This document shows, in pieces, positions 49,763 to 58,895 of a DNA stretch of 64,000 nucleotides (position 1 is its first letter; each line of letters begins with the position of its first letter). The notes below the pieces were generated by a model that saw only the letters and a program-made list of their open reading frames with translations, ran no database searches and had not been told where the DNA came from. The stretch is from Candidatus Peregrinibacteria bacterium GW2011_GWF2_43_17. GTDB lineage: Bacteria > Patescibacteriota > Gracilibacteria > UBA1369 > UBA12470. The stretch lies in contig LCFW01000005.1 of NCBI GenBank assembly GCA_000999315.1, forward strand, positions 1 to 64,000. The letters run 5' to 3'. The position numbers were made by a program, and so were the translations under genes.

Positions 49763-50771
49763 AAAACATTCGCACGATCTCGAGCTTCTTTACATAGGTT
49801 CGAAAAACGAACTGGATAAAGAAATCGTCGAGAGTGCCGGCATAAAATTCAAATCCATACATGCCGGTAAATTAAGGCGTTACTTTTCGTTTGAAAATTT
49901 TGTCGATATGTTCAAGGTGCCGATGGGATTTTTTGAATCTTTTAAAATAATTAAAAAATTCAACCCGGATATAATCTTCTCAAAAGGCGGCTACGTCGCA
50001 GTCCCTGTTGTTTTAGCCGGCAAACTTTTAAAAAAGAAAATAATCATACACGAATCGGACGCCAACTTCGGCTTGGCATCAAGAATCACGGGCCTCTTCG
50101 CAAACAAAATCTTAACCTCTTACGAAGAAACCGGATGCAAAAACAAAAAAGTGCAATTCGTAGGTTGCCCGATCCGTCCGGAAGTTATCAAGGGCGCAAA
50201 AGAAGAAGGTTACAAGATAACAGGTTTCCATCACGGCAAGCCGACAATTTTGGTTATGGGCGGAAGCCTCGGGGCAATGAAAATCAACACGGTTGTTTGG
50301 TCCGCGCTATCTCAACTCATTCCTCATTACCAAATCGTTCACATATGCGGCAAAGGCAAAAGCGCAAAGGTTTTCTCGGACTTTCTCCTGGAGAAATTAA
50401 AAGACCACTACGTCGAATATGAATATGTTGATAAAGAATTAAAACACTTTTACGCAATCGCCGACATCATAATCAGCCGTGCCGGTGCAAACAGTTTGGC
50501 GGAAATAGAAACCACGGGCGCGCCGACAATAATCGTTCCGCTCCCGGGCAAATATTCTCGCGGCGACCAACTCGAAAACGCGAAAGCTTTCAGAAACAAG
50601 GACAAGCGCAGATACAAAATCATCAAAAACGAAAAACTCACATCAAGGCTTCTTGTCGAAACTATCAACGAACTTACAAAAGAAAAAAAACGACCGGTTT
50701 ATAAAGAGTTGTTCTTGGAACCGACAAGAAAAATAGCGACAACGATCAAATCGTTGGCGACTACTGCCTGA
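49689..50771 (+). CDS. murG: UDP-N-acetylglucosamine--N-acetylmuramyl-(pentapeptide) pyrophosphoryl-undecaprenol GlcNAc transferase
   Basis: LLTGGGTAGHIIPNIAV, SKGGYVAVPVVLAG, GGSLGAMKIN, ISRAGANSLAEI. Confidence 0.95.
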   Translation: MRILLTGGGTAGHIIPNIAVSEELKKHSHDLELLYIGSKNELDKEIVESAGIKFKSIHAGKLRRYFSFENFVDMFKVPMGFFESFKIIKKFNPDIIFSKGGYVAVPVVLAGKLLKKKIIIHESDANFGLASRITGLFANKILTSYEETGCKNKKVQFVGCPIRPEVIKGAKEEGYKITGFHHGKPTILVMGGSLGAMKINTVVWSALSQLIPHYQIVHICGKGKSAKVFSDFLLEKLKDHYVEYEYVDKELKHFYAIADIIISRAGANSLAEIETTGAPTIIVPLPGKYSRGDQLENAKAFRNKDKRRYKIIKNEKLTSRLLVETINELTKEKKRPVYKELFLEPTRKIATTIKSLATTA

Positions 50772-51411
50772 CCTCAATTTGTTTTAAAACATCACCGGAG
50801 AGCGTAATACCTTTATTGCGAAAGAAATCATTTATTACGGAATTTATCCTGTCTATAGTGGCACTGATTCTTTCTAGATTATCAGAATCGTTCTCAATGT
50901 TTCCAAGAGCCGCTCCTATCATTGCTTCGGTATATTTTTTAAATTCGGGATCGCCGATACCGTTAACAACGTCTTCGTTTACAAAAAACATTCTGGGTAT
51001 GTTATAAATACCGAGTATCCTTTCCGCCTGGCCCCATTCTGCCGAATGGGCATGAATCTGCGCATACTCGTCTTGGTTTATAAATTGGTTATTGGAAAGT
51101 TTTTCAAGAAGGGCGGGAGGCATTGTGTCTTTAACAAAAATTGTCGAAAGATCCTTCCCATAACCCCCCGGCCACTCGATATGCTGATTGCCCATATAAA
51201 AAAGTTTTTTTTCTTTTTTAGCCTGATCCCACATTAATAACTTTTTCATTAGTGCGTTCTTATACATTGGGAAGCTTACTGTCGGAGAACTTCTCGCTTG
51301 GTTCAGTAAATCTTTCAACTCAATTAATCTGGACTCAAAAGATCTCTCAGCTTGTTCGCCGGTTTTTTCCCGATCTGACTGAGGAGATTCGACTGACGCC
51401 GATTGAGACAT
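50761..51411 (-). CDS. hypothetical protein
   Basis: 216-aa ORF with coherent composition; no recognised family. Confidence 0.6.
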   Translation of the reverse strand: MSQSASVESPQSDREKTGEQAERSFESRLIELKDLLNQARSSPTVSFPMYKNALMKKLLMWDQAKKEKKLFYMGNQHIEWPGGYGKDLSTIFVKDTMPPALLEKLSNNQFINQDEYAQIHAHSAEWGQAERILGIYNIPRMFFVNEDVVNGIGDPEFKKYTEAMIGAALGNIENDSDNLERISATIDRINSVINDFFRNKGITLSGDVLKQIEVRQ

Positions 51412-51570
51412 GAAAAATATAATTAATTCATTTAATCATACCGCAATCCGGGCAATACGTCAACCTGGCTATAAGTAATTTCCGCAACAAAACATACCTT
51501 GCAAAATACCCCAAACCCTCCTAAACTTAATAAACCAAGGATCCACAAGCGCTCATTTAAAACCACTCCG

Positions 51571-51798
51571 ATGTATTGGCTCATAACAATTCATTCGATT
51601 TCTATCGCATTCATGGGTCTCTCGGCATGGCTCATGATACGGTATTTAAGAAAGTACAAGGTCCCCGAATCTCACTATCAAAGATTATGGGGATTTTTTA
51701 GAATAAAATACTTGCTGTGGATTTATGCGTTCTCGGTGGTCGGCTGGGGCGCCTTAAGCATAACTATTTTTTACGCACTCGAGTCAAAATGGCTATAG
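51571..51798 (+). CDS. small membrane protein
   Basis: MYWLITIHSISIAFMGLSAWLMIRYL..., two TM segments. Confidence 0.55.
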   Translation: MYWLITIHSISIAFMGLSAWLMIRYLRKYKVPESHYQRLWGFFRIKYLLWIYAFSVVGWGALSITIFYALESKWL

Positions 51799-52412
51799 AC
51801 AACACAAACAAGTGTTTTCACGGGCAACAAAGAGAAGAAATTCTCATCTATATGACGAGAAAACATTGGATGGTTTTGTTGCCGATATTTATGGAATTCC
51901 TGGTTGTGTTCGCGATTATAACGGGAGCGATATTAACGGCGATACCGTTTTTCGGTGCGGGGATCGGCAATTTTCTCGGGTTTCTGATAATTGGCGGGAT
52001 GGTGATCATTACGGTATGGATACATTACCTTTTTATCGAATTTCTAAATAACTTCCTCGATACGGCGATAGTTACGAATTACAGAGTGTTGAAAATCGAG
52101 AAAAGCTTATTTCTCAAAAACAACATGGACATGGTGGATTTGCATGAAATTCAAGATATAAAGAAAATGCAAGACGGGATAATGGAAAACCTTTTTAATT
52201 ATGGTAAACTCGTGATCGTAGTGCCCACGATGCTTGAACCGCTGGTGTTGAACTCCATCCCGGATCCGGAAAGATTTTTCAGAAAAGTGAATAACGCGAA
52301 AAGGGACTACATATACGAGCGACAACAACGAAAACTGACTGCGCTCACCCAAAACCAAAGATTACCATTAGACATCTTTACAAATGAAATTTCCGGGGCA
52401 ACAAGAGCATGA
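51789..52412 (+). CDS. membrane PH-domain (bPH2-like) protein
   Basis: ILIYMTRKHWMVLLP, two TMs, TAIVTNYRVLKIEKSLFLKNNMDMVDLHEIQDIKK. Confidence 0.75.
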   Translation: MAIDNTNKCFHGQQREEILIYMTRKHWMVLLPIFMEFLVVFAIITGAILTAIPFFGAGIGNFLGFLIIGGMVIITVWIHYLFIEFLNNFLDTAIVTNYRVLKIEKSLFLKNNMDMVDLHEIQDIKKMQDGIMENLFNYGKLVIVVPTMLEPLVLNSIPDPERFFRKVNNAKRDYIYERQQRKLTALTQNQRLPLDIFTNEISGATRA

Positions 52413-52911
52413 GAAGATAGAGTTTCTGGTGAGAAAACACTGGATAGTTGATGTTAAAATCATGCTACTTATTTTTACTTTATACTTGCTTCCGGCAATG
52501 TTCTTTTTAAGCGCGCTTATAATTTATTGGCCGGATTTTTTTGGCGCATGGAGCGGTCCGATAACGACAGCCTTTTTGATATATCTGTTATTTGCGGGAT
52601 TGGGACTTTATATAAAATGGTTGAGCGAAGAACTTGATCTCATGGTGGTCACAAATTTGAGGATTATAAATCTGGATCAAGTCGGATTTATGGAACGTAC
52701 GGTTTCCGAAGCGAGTTTGATGCAAATACAAGACGTGAAAGGAATAGAAAAAGGGTTGCTGAACAACATTTTGAATTATGGCAGTCTGCAAATCAGGACT
52801 GCGGCGGACAAAGTGGTATTTCACATAGACGACATCCCTTATCCTTTCAGAACGGCGAGAGATATACTTGCACTGATGGATAAAATGGGTGCTAACACGA
52901 ATCCTTCATGA
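52384..52911 (+). CDS. membrane PH-domain (bPH2-like) protein
   Basis: Same architecture as the preceding gene: FLVRKHWIVDVK, LMVVTNLRIINLDQVGF...LMQIQDVKGIEKGLLNNILNYGSLQI. Confidence 0.8.
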   Translation: MKFPGQQEHEKIEFLVRKHWIVDVKIMLLIFTLYLLPAMFFLSALIIYWPDFFGAWSGPITTAFLIYLLFAGLGLYIKWLSEELDLMVVTNLRIINLDQVGFMERTVSEASLMQIQDVKGIEKGLLNNILNYGSLQIRTAADKVVFHIDDIPYPFRTARDILALMDKMGANTNPS

Positions 52912-53381
52912 TGAAAATACTTGTAATATCAACGGTTATAACTCTTCTTCTGCTTTTCGGGCTGACCCTGCTCAATGTTTTATTACAGTATAAAAATAAA
53001 GCCAACGCCGCTTGGACCGAACTTGAAAACGCTTTTATTAAAAGAAGAGATATGGTACCGCTACTTCTTGAATCGGCACGCATCGAGGATCCGAGATGGA
53101 CCGTTTTGAAAGATAAACGTGGGGAGCTTTTAAACAACCAAATCGAAAAAAACAAAAGGCTCGAACTCGAAAAACAGTTCGGCAACGCAATATCCGCATT
53201 TATCGCAATAGCGGATGGGAATAAAGATTCGGTATTTCAAGAAGCAAAAAAAGATCTCATGAAAGACATCCACGATGAAATTAATCCTGCGATGCAAAAA
53301 TATTTGGATTATTCGGAGGAATTTAATGATAAATTGAGAAAGTTCCCATATATTATTGCGGCAAAAATTTTCAGACCCTAG
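52908..53381 (+). CDS. LemA-like protein
   Basis: N-terminal TM, KANAAWTELENAFIKRRDMVPLLLE. Confidence 0.7.
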   Translation: MMKILVISTVITLLLLFGLTLLNVLLQYKNKANAAWTELENAFIKRRDMVPLLLESARIEDPRWTVLKDKRGELLNNQIEKNKRLELEKQFGNAISAFIAIADGNKDSVFQEAKKDLMKDIHDEINPAMQKYLDYSEEFNDKLRKFPYIIAAKIFRP

Positions 53382-53382
53382 G

Positions 53383-54669
53383 ATGAAATATTATATCGAG
53401 ACTTACGGGTGCCAGATGAACTATTCGGACACGGAGCGATTAAAAACACTTCTTGAGTCTTATGGCTTCAAAGAATCGAAAAAAAGAGAGGCGGCGGATT
53501 TCATAATTTTCAATTCGTGTTCGGTGCGTCAGAAGGCGGCGGATCGCGTTTACGGCGAAATGGTGAACATGGCGGAGCTGAGAAAGAAGAAAAAAGATCT
53601 TTTGGTCGGCCTAACCGGTTGCATGGTGCACAAAGGCAAAGAGCAAAAAATGGAAAAAGCGACTTATGAGCTCGATATAGCGTTCAGACCGGAAGATATG
53701 TGCCACCTTGCGGGACGAATTCGCGAATTGCGCCCAAAATGGCGTCTCTGCGAAACCGACTTGGACGGGTATTTCGAAATCGCACCCAAAACGAGCAATA
53801 AATATCAGGTTTCGGTACCGATAATGACCGGTTGCGATAAATTTTGTACCTATTGCATCGTCCCTTATGCACGTGGACGCGAAAAAAGCAGACCTCTCAA
53901 CGGAATCGTCGCGGAGTGCAAAAAACTGGTGAAGGCAGGGGCCAAAGAGATCACGCTTTTGGGGCAAACGGTGAACTCTTACAGCACATTCGTAAAACTT
54001 TTGTGCGAAATAGACAAACTGCACTCAAAAGGGCTTAACCGTTTACGATTCATGTCCGCTCATCCAAAAGATTTTTCAGACGACCTTATAAAAACATTAT
54101 CAAGGCTGAAAACGATTTGCCCGTACATACATCTGCCTGTGCAATCCGGATCAAACTCGTGCTTGCGCAGAATGAACCGTCCTTACACGCGCGAAAAATA
54201 CATCGAAATTATTAAAAAAATCCGCAAAGCGATCCCAAATTGCGCAATTTCAACAGATATAATTGTCGGCTTCTGCGGTGAAACGGAAAAAGAGTTCAAG
54301 GACAGTTGCGCATTATACGAAGAGCTCCATTTCGACATGGCATATTTGTCACAATATTCGACCAGGAAAGGCACTTTCGCAGCAAAAAAACTCAAAGACG
54401 ATGTCCCCAAAAAAATAAAAGCCGAAAGGTGGCATTACCTAAACCAAGTTCTAAAAAAACACTCTCTAGCCTGCAATAAAAAGTACATCGGCCAGACAGT
54501 CGAAGTCTTAATCGAAAAACAAACGGCAAAAGAGTTGATAGGGAGGAGCAGGGAGTACAAAGAGGTGCACATACGCGAGTTCGACAAGAAGAAAAAGTGG
54601 ATAGGAGAAATCATTAAGGTGAAAGTGGAAAACGTAAGGGAATGGGAGCTTTATGGGGATAAACTTTGA
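53383..54669 (+). CDS. miaB: tRNA-2-methylthio-N6-dimethylallyladenosine synthase (MiaB-type MTTase)
   Basis: YYIETYGCQMNYSDTE, GCDKFCTYCIVPYARGREKSRPL, HLPVQSGSNSCLRRMNR, TRAM-like C-terminus. Confidence 0.93.
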   Translation: MKYYIETYGCQMNYSDTERLKTLLESYGFKESKKREAADFIIFNSCSVRQKAADRVYGEMVNMAELRKKKKDLLVGLTGCMVHKGKEQKMEKATYELDIAFRPEDMCHLAGRIRELRPKWRLCETDLDGYFEIAPKTSNKYQVSVPIMTGCDKFCTYCIVPYARGREKSRPLNGIVAECKKLVKAGAKEITLLGQTVNSYSTFVKLLCEIDKLHSKGLNRLRFMSAHPKDFSDDLIKTLSRLKTICPYIHLPVQSGSNSCLRRMNRPYTREKYIEIIKKIRKAIPNCAISTDIIVGFCGETEKEFKDSCALYEELHFDMAYLSQYSTRKGTFAAKKLKDDVPKKIKAERWHYLNQVLKKHSLACNKKYIGQTVEVLIEKQTAKELIGRSREYKEVHIREFDKKKKWIGEIIKVKVENVREWELYGDKL

Positions 54670-54809
54670 GCTCATGACATCCGCAATTGTGCGCTATCCC
54701 GTTCCGGGACGGGAACAGATTAGGAAAAGCAAGATTTGCCTCCAAAACTTATCGAATTTCGCACAATACGCAAAAATGCTTCTGGGAGAACATTTCTGCT
54801 TGAACCGAG

Positions 54810-55175
54810 CTATCCATAACACAACCTTCTCATCTCCTCCGCCACCTCTAGGACTTTTTGCCCAGTCAATTGCCCGGCACGATAGAGCGTATTCATTTCT
54901 TCTGCTATTGCATCAAACCTTGCCACAAGACCCGGGGGCTGAGCTTCTATGATACCGGGATATCTGTCAGGAGGGAATCCTTGCGTGAAACTATACATGA
55001 CGAACCCGCGACCACGATCAGCCCATTCTCGCAACCTTTGTTGAAACACTTCGTCGTCCATCGGATCGGGCATGCACACTAACAAGTTTTGGATTGCATT
55101 CCAATAATCGTATTTTGCTCGTTCAGGGGTTACTTTAGAGAGGTCGGCATCTAATTCTCTTAGTGATCTTGTCAT
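54810..55175 (-). CDS. hypothetical protein
   Basis: 121-aa ORF with coherent composition. Confidence 0.5.
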   Translation of the reverse strand: MTRSLRELDADLSKVTPERAKYDYWNAIQNLLVCMPDPMDDEVFQQRLREWADRGRGFVMYSFTQGFPPDRYPGIIEAQPPGLVARFDAIAEEMNTLYRAGQLTGQKVLEVAEEMRRLCYG

Positions 55176-55199
55176 AATAAAGTTTTTTAATCTAAACCC

Positions 55200-56843
55200 C
55201 TAATAAACCTCCCCCAAATAACACTTCTCGCAATAAACCGTCTCCGTTCTATCCGGCGAATAACTTGTCCAAATCTCATCACCGCATTTCGCACAAGTTC
55301 TGGGCCAGAGGGCGCGCGGATTTCTCGCCTTCATCCTCGCGGCATGCCTGTAATCGGGGCACTCGCGCGGAATCGGCAACCCCATTTTTTTATAGAAAGC
55401 GAGTTCATGCGGAATAATTTTGTAAAGCTTGCCGGTTTTTTCACAAGTTAGAATTTTATCGGTTATGTCGATCGGTATTTCGTCGATCAAATCCGGCAAA
55501 TCATATTTCGGACCTTGATAGGCGGCGGCTTTATCCTCTTCGTCGCGCCATATCCAGCCTCGTTCTAGAATTTGTTGTTTCGTCATCGGGAAATATTCTT
55601 GCGCGACAGTTTCGTTGTAGCCGAAGGCCGAAAATTTTACGGGAAAAAACTCACCGAATTCGCCGGTTTCCCCCATATGTTCGATTATGCGAGATTTCAA
55701 TTTTTCATATTCTTCAGGAGCATATTGCTTGTTGAGAATGCAATACTCATTCTTTTTTAATCCAACGCAACCGAAAAGATTTTGCGAATTATAACAGTAT
55801 TCCGAGTACATTACGTGGCTACACCAATAGATGTACATCGAATAAAGCACGTCGTAGAGCTTAAGAGTGCTTAAAGTTTCCAAACAAAGTTCCGGCTTAT
55901 AATAAATGAAACAACTGTCCATGCAGTTTATCGGCTCCAAAGCGTCGGTCAAATACCACGAATCTTGTCCTTTGGTCGTGTCGAAACAATTCAGGCAATT
56001 TTTGCTTTGTTCGATATAGTCTCCGGTACAATTTTCACATTTGTTTTGATGGACGTCGCGCACAATCATCCGGGCAAATTGTTCGGAAACGGTTTTCTTC
56101 ATATTTTCCGTTTGCCGAAAAGAGCCCCTGTCAAACTCGCGCATGATTTTTTTATACTCCTCTTCGGCGTACTGTTTATTGAAAATACAATGTTTTTTAT
56201 TCCTTAAATTAAAACACCCGAAACAATCGTTGCATCCGCGCAATTCTTTCGAAAAATAACAGTTGCTACAGTTGTGGCAATCATGAATCCAGGCGGAACA
56301 ATAGCAATTATAACAGGAGACACATTCGTAACAAAGTTCGCATTCGTAGATAAAATTACAATCCATACAATTTTTACAGCTTTGTACGAGCTTGCCATAC
56401 AAACAATCTTCGTTTTTTTCGCACGCAACGAGCATGTAGCAATTTTTATTGTCGGCGGCGTGATTCGTGAAAAGGCTGTTCACGCTGTTCATATTGGACA
56501 TATTCATACGCGGAACCGCCTGCCTTAACTCCTGAAATTGTTCGAAAAAGGATCGCGAGAAATCGAAATCTTTTCCATAAGAAAGCCCGCTCCATTGCTC
56601 GCTCCACCACGTGTCGTAATCATAAACAACATATGGCGATTTCGGGTCGTACAACGAGATAATCGTCTTACCCGAGAAGGCGCATTTTGAATGATACATG
56701 TACCTCTCATTGCGGAAAGCGAACCTGCGTTGCATACGACACGCGGGACAACATGTCGGTTCCGGGACTTTTAGCTGATCGTAAAAATTCTTTTCCGAGT
56801 CGTTTATTGTAAATTGAGCTTGGCAATTTACGCAGTTTTTCAT
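55200..56843 (-). CDS. large Cys-rich (CxxC-repeat) hypothetical protein
   Basis: N- and C-terminal CxxC zinc-ribbon-like motifs around many Cys repeats; internally repeated (K)NKKHCIFNKQYAEEEYKKI / KNEYCILNKQYAPEEYEKL. Confidence 0.85.
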   Translation of the reverse strand: MKNCVNCQAQFTINDSEKNFYDQLKVPEPTCCPACRMQRRFAFRNERYMYHSKCAFSGKTIISLYDPKSPYVVYDYDTWWSEQWSGLSYGKDFDFSRSFFEQFQELRQAVPRMNMSNMNSVNSLFTNHAADNKNCYMLVACEKNEDCLYGKLVQSCKNCMDCNFIYECELCYECVSCYNCYCSAWIHDCHNCSNCYFSKELRGCNDCFGCFNLRNKKHCIFNKQYAEEEYKKIMREFDRGSFRQTENMKKTVSEQFARMIVRDVHQNKCENCTGDYIEQSKNCLNCFDTTKGQDSWYLTDALEPINCMDSCFIYYKPELCLETLSTLKLYDVLYSMYIYWCSHVMYSEYCYNSQNLFGCVGLKKNEYCILNKQYAPEEYEKLKSRIIEHMGETGEFGEFFPVKFSAFGYNETVAQEYFPMTKQQILERGWIWRDEEDKAAAYQGPKYDLPDLIDEIPIDITDKILTCEKTGKLYKIIPHELAFYKKMGLPIPRECPDYRHAARMKARNPRALWPRTCAKCGDEIWTSYSPDRTETVYCEKCYLGEVY

Positions 56844-56847
56844 AATT

Positions 56848-57897
56848 TTAAATTATTAAAGGTGTTTTAACCCACTTGTTGATTCCGGTACTCACTATAA
56901 CGATTTTCTTGTCTTTCGGGATTTCTTTTTGCATCTGAAGAAGCAAGCCGAGTCCCGCAATACCGGAAGGCTCACATTTCACGCCAAGTTTTTTAGCGAG
57001 AATCATAGCTTCTTTCAAATATTTTTCCTGTAAGGAGTGAACCTGGGACTCTTTGCCGCAGTATCCCTTTGATCTAAAAACTTCCAACCAAGGACCGTCG
57101 AAATGTATAAAAGGCTGGTGCGGACAATACAATTTGTCGGCGAGAGAATTCGGATTATGAGTTGCGGCTCCCATAAAATGGCACTTTTCGAGTTTCTTGA
57201 CGTCGCCCTTAAAGCGGGGATCGCAAGAACCTCTTCCGACAGAAGCCATGATTTCGCGCTTACTGACATTTAGAAGATTTTCATACAAATGGCCACTTCC
57301 GTAAGGTATAAAACAGTAATCCGGCGAATTATTGAGGATTTCGTAACTTAACCAGTCATAAAATCTTGTATCGGGGTCGAGACTTTCATCCGATGTTATA
57401 TCTATACCATCGGGGTTGTTCGTAAGCCTCAAAATCTCCTCCGCGTTAAGCGGTTTTTTCGCAAGGTCGGTTTCGTAAATTTCGCAACCGATCTTTTTAA
57501 GATTTCGCTTGGTTTCTTTGTCAATATTATAGCCAACCAAGATTTTTAAATTCGGCAAGCGATATTTTCTCAGCGCGGTTTGAATTGCGTTTGCCGCTGA
57601 GCCGGAGCTTATGATTGAAAGGTGTGGGAGTTTTTTTATAATCCCCCTTTTTTTCGCGATAAGAAGATCGCGATAAGTTACAACCATTTCCCATGCCATA
57701 CGATCTTTATGAGTCCCGGTCGGATTGAAGCTTTCATCTTTAAGCCAAACGTATTTGAATCTCGGAACTTCTATCTTGTAAGTCGGAGTGGCGGGGAATT
57801 TGGGACCTTCATCCGGAAATTCGGGACGCAAAGGATCGTTGTCCGAAGGAACTTTTATCGAGTCCAAAATGAGTTGTTCGTCTTGTGCAAGAGGCAT
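56848..57897 (-). CDS. PLP-dependent enzyme, threonine synthase-like
   Basis: LKDESFNPTGTHKDRMA, ISSGSAANAI, PYGSGHLYENL. Confidence 0.82.
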   Translation of the reverse strand: MPLAQDEQLILDSIKVPSDNDPLRPEFPDEGPKFPATPTYKIEVPRFKYVWLKDESFNPTGTHKDRMAWEMVVTYRDLLIAKKRGIIKKLPHLSIISSGSAANAIQTALRKYRLPNLKILVGYNIDKETKRNLKKIGCEIYETDLAKKPLNAEEILRLTNNPDGIDITSDESLDPDTRFYDWLSYEILNNSPDYCFIPYGSGHLYENLLNVSKREIMASVGRGSCDPRFKGDVKKLEKCHFMGAATHNPNSLADKLYCPHQPFIHFDGPWLEVFRSKGYCGKESQVHSLQEKYLKEAMILAKKLGVKCEPSGIAGLGLLLQMQKEIPKDKKIVIVSTGINKWVKTPLII

Positions 57898-57998
57898 AAA
57901 TACGACAATTCGCGATGTTGTCAAAAATCTACCATCAAATTGTCGCTTCGTCTATACAGCAAGCCATTCCCGCGCACACGTCAAGCGCGAGTTACAGG

Positions 57999-58027
57999 TT
58001 GATTTTTACGTTTTCGACATATATAAT
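57999..58027 (+). promoter_or_regulatory. sigma70-type promoter
   Basis: TTGATT-17 nt-TATAAT upstream of the TrmB-like gene. Confidence 0.7.
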
Positions 58028-58056
58028 AAGTGTAGAATAGTTTTTACAACATCCGC

Positions 58057-58818
58057 ATGCATACGTCCGATTTGGAAGATTTGGGGCTTACCGAGGAGGA
58101 GTCGAAAGTTTATCTCGCTCTTCTCGAACTTGGAAGTTCTTACGTTAGCGTGATTGCCAAAAAAGCCGGTGTTCACCGCGTAAGTTGTTATCACACTTTG
58201 GGCAATTTGGTTGATAAAGGTTTGGTAAGCACTTTCACAAAGAATCGGATGAAATTTTTCGCAATCGAAAACCCAAAAATTTTAGTCAATAAGCTCGAAG
58301 AAAAATATGCCAAAGCCAAAAAACTGCTCCCGGAGCTTTTATCCATCACGAACACATTGGTATACAAACCCAAGATTCAATATTACGAAGGACTGGAAGG
58401 AGTAAAAAACATTTTCGAAGAAACATTAAATGCGGACAAAGAACTTCTCGGCTATACCAATCTCGCGATTTTACCGGACGTAGTAACGGGAGATTATCTG
58501 CGCGAGTACGCAATTCGGAAAATGAAAAAAGGCATTAAAACACGCATGTTGTCTCCGATTTCCGGCAAAGCGCTTTCTTATCTGGACAAATATTATCCGA
58601 AAGATTTTGATCGCAATTTGGTCGAGATTTTTTTCGTTAATCCCGAAGAGTTTATGTTCGAATATGAAATAAATATTTTCGGCAATCGCGTATCGATCGT
58701 ATCTTTGAAGCCGGATGAATTGATGGGAATGATTATTGAAAGTCCGATATATGCCAAAACACAGAAAGCGATTTTTAATCTGGCATGGTTGGGAGCGACA
58801 AGTTTCGTGACCCGTTAA
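58057..58818 (+). CDS. TrmB-family HTH transcriptional regulator
   Basis: LEDLGLTEEESKVYLALLELGSSYVSVIAKKAGVHRVSCYHTLGNLVDKGLV. Confidence 0.88.
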   Translation: MHTSDLEDLGLTEEESKVYLALLELGSSYVSVIAKKAGVHRVSCYHTLGNLVDKGLVSTFTKNRMKFFAIENPKILVNKLEEKYAKAKKLLPELLSITNTLVYKPKIQYYEGLEGVKNIFEETLNADKELLGYTNLAILPDVVTGDYLREYAIRKMKKGIKTRMLSPISGKALSYLDKYYPKDFDRNLVEIFFVNPEEFMFEYEINIFGNRVSIVSLKPDELMGMIIESPIYAKTQKAIFNLAWLGATSFVTR

Positions 58819-58895
58819 ACAGTGCAAGGAAGCTCTGCGCCAACCATCGTAAAAAATATATGTGAACACTGCCTAAAGCCCTAAACCCCTAGCTC

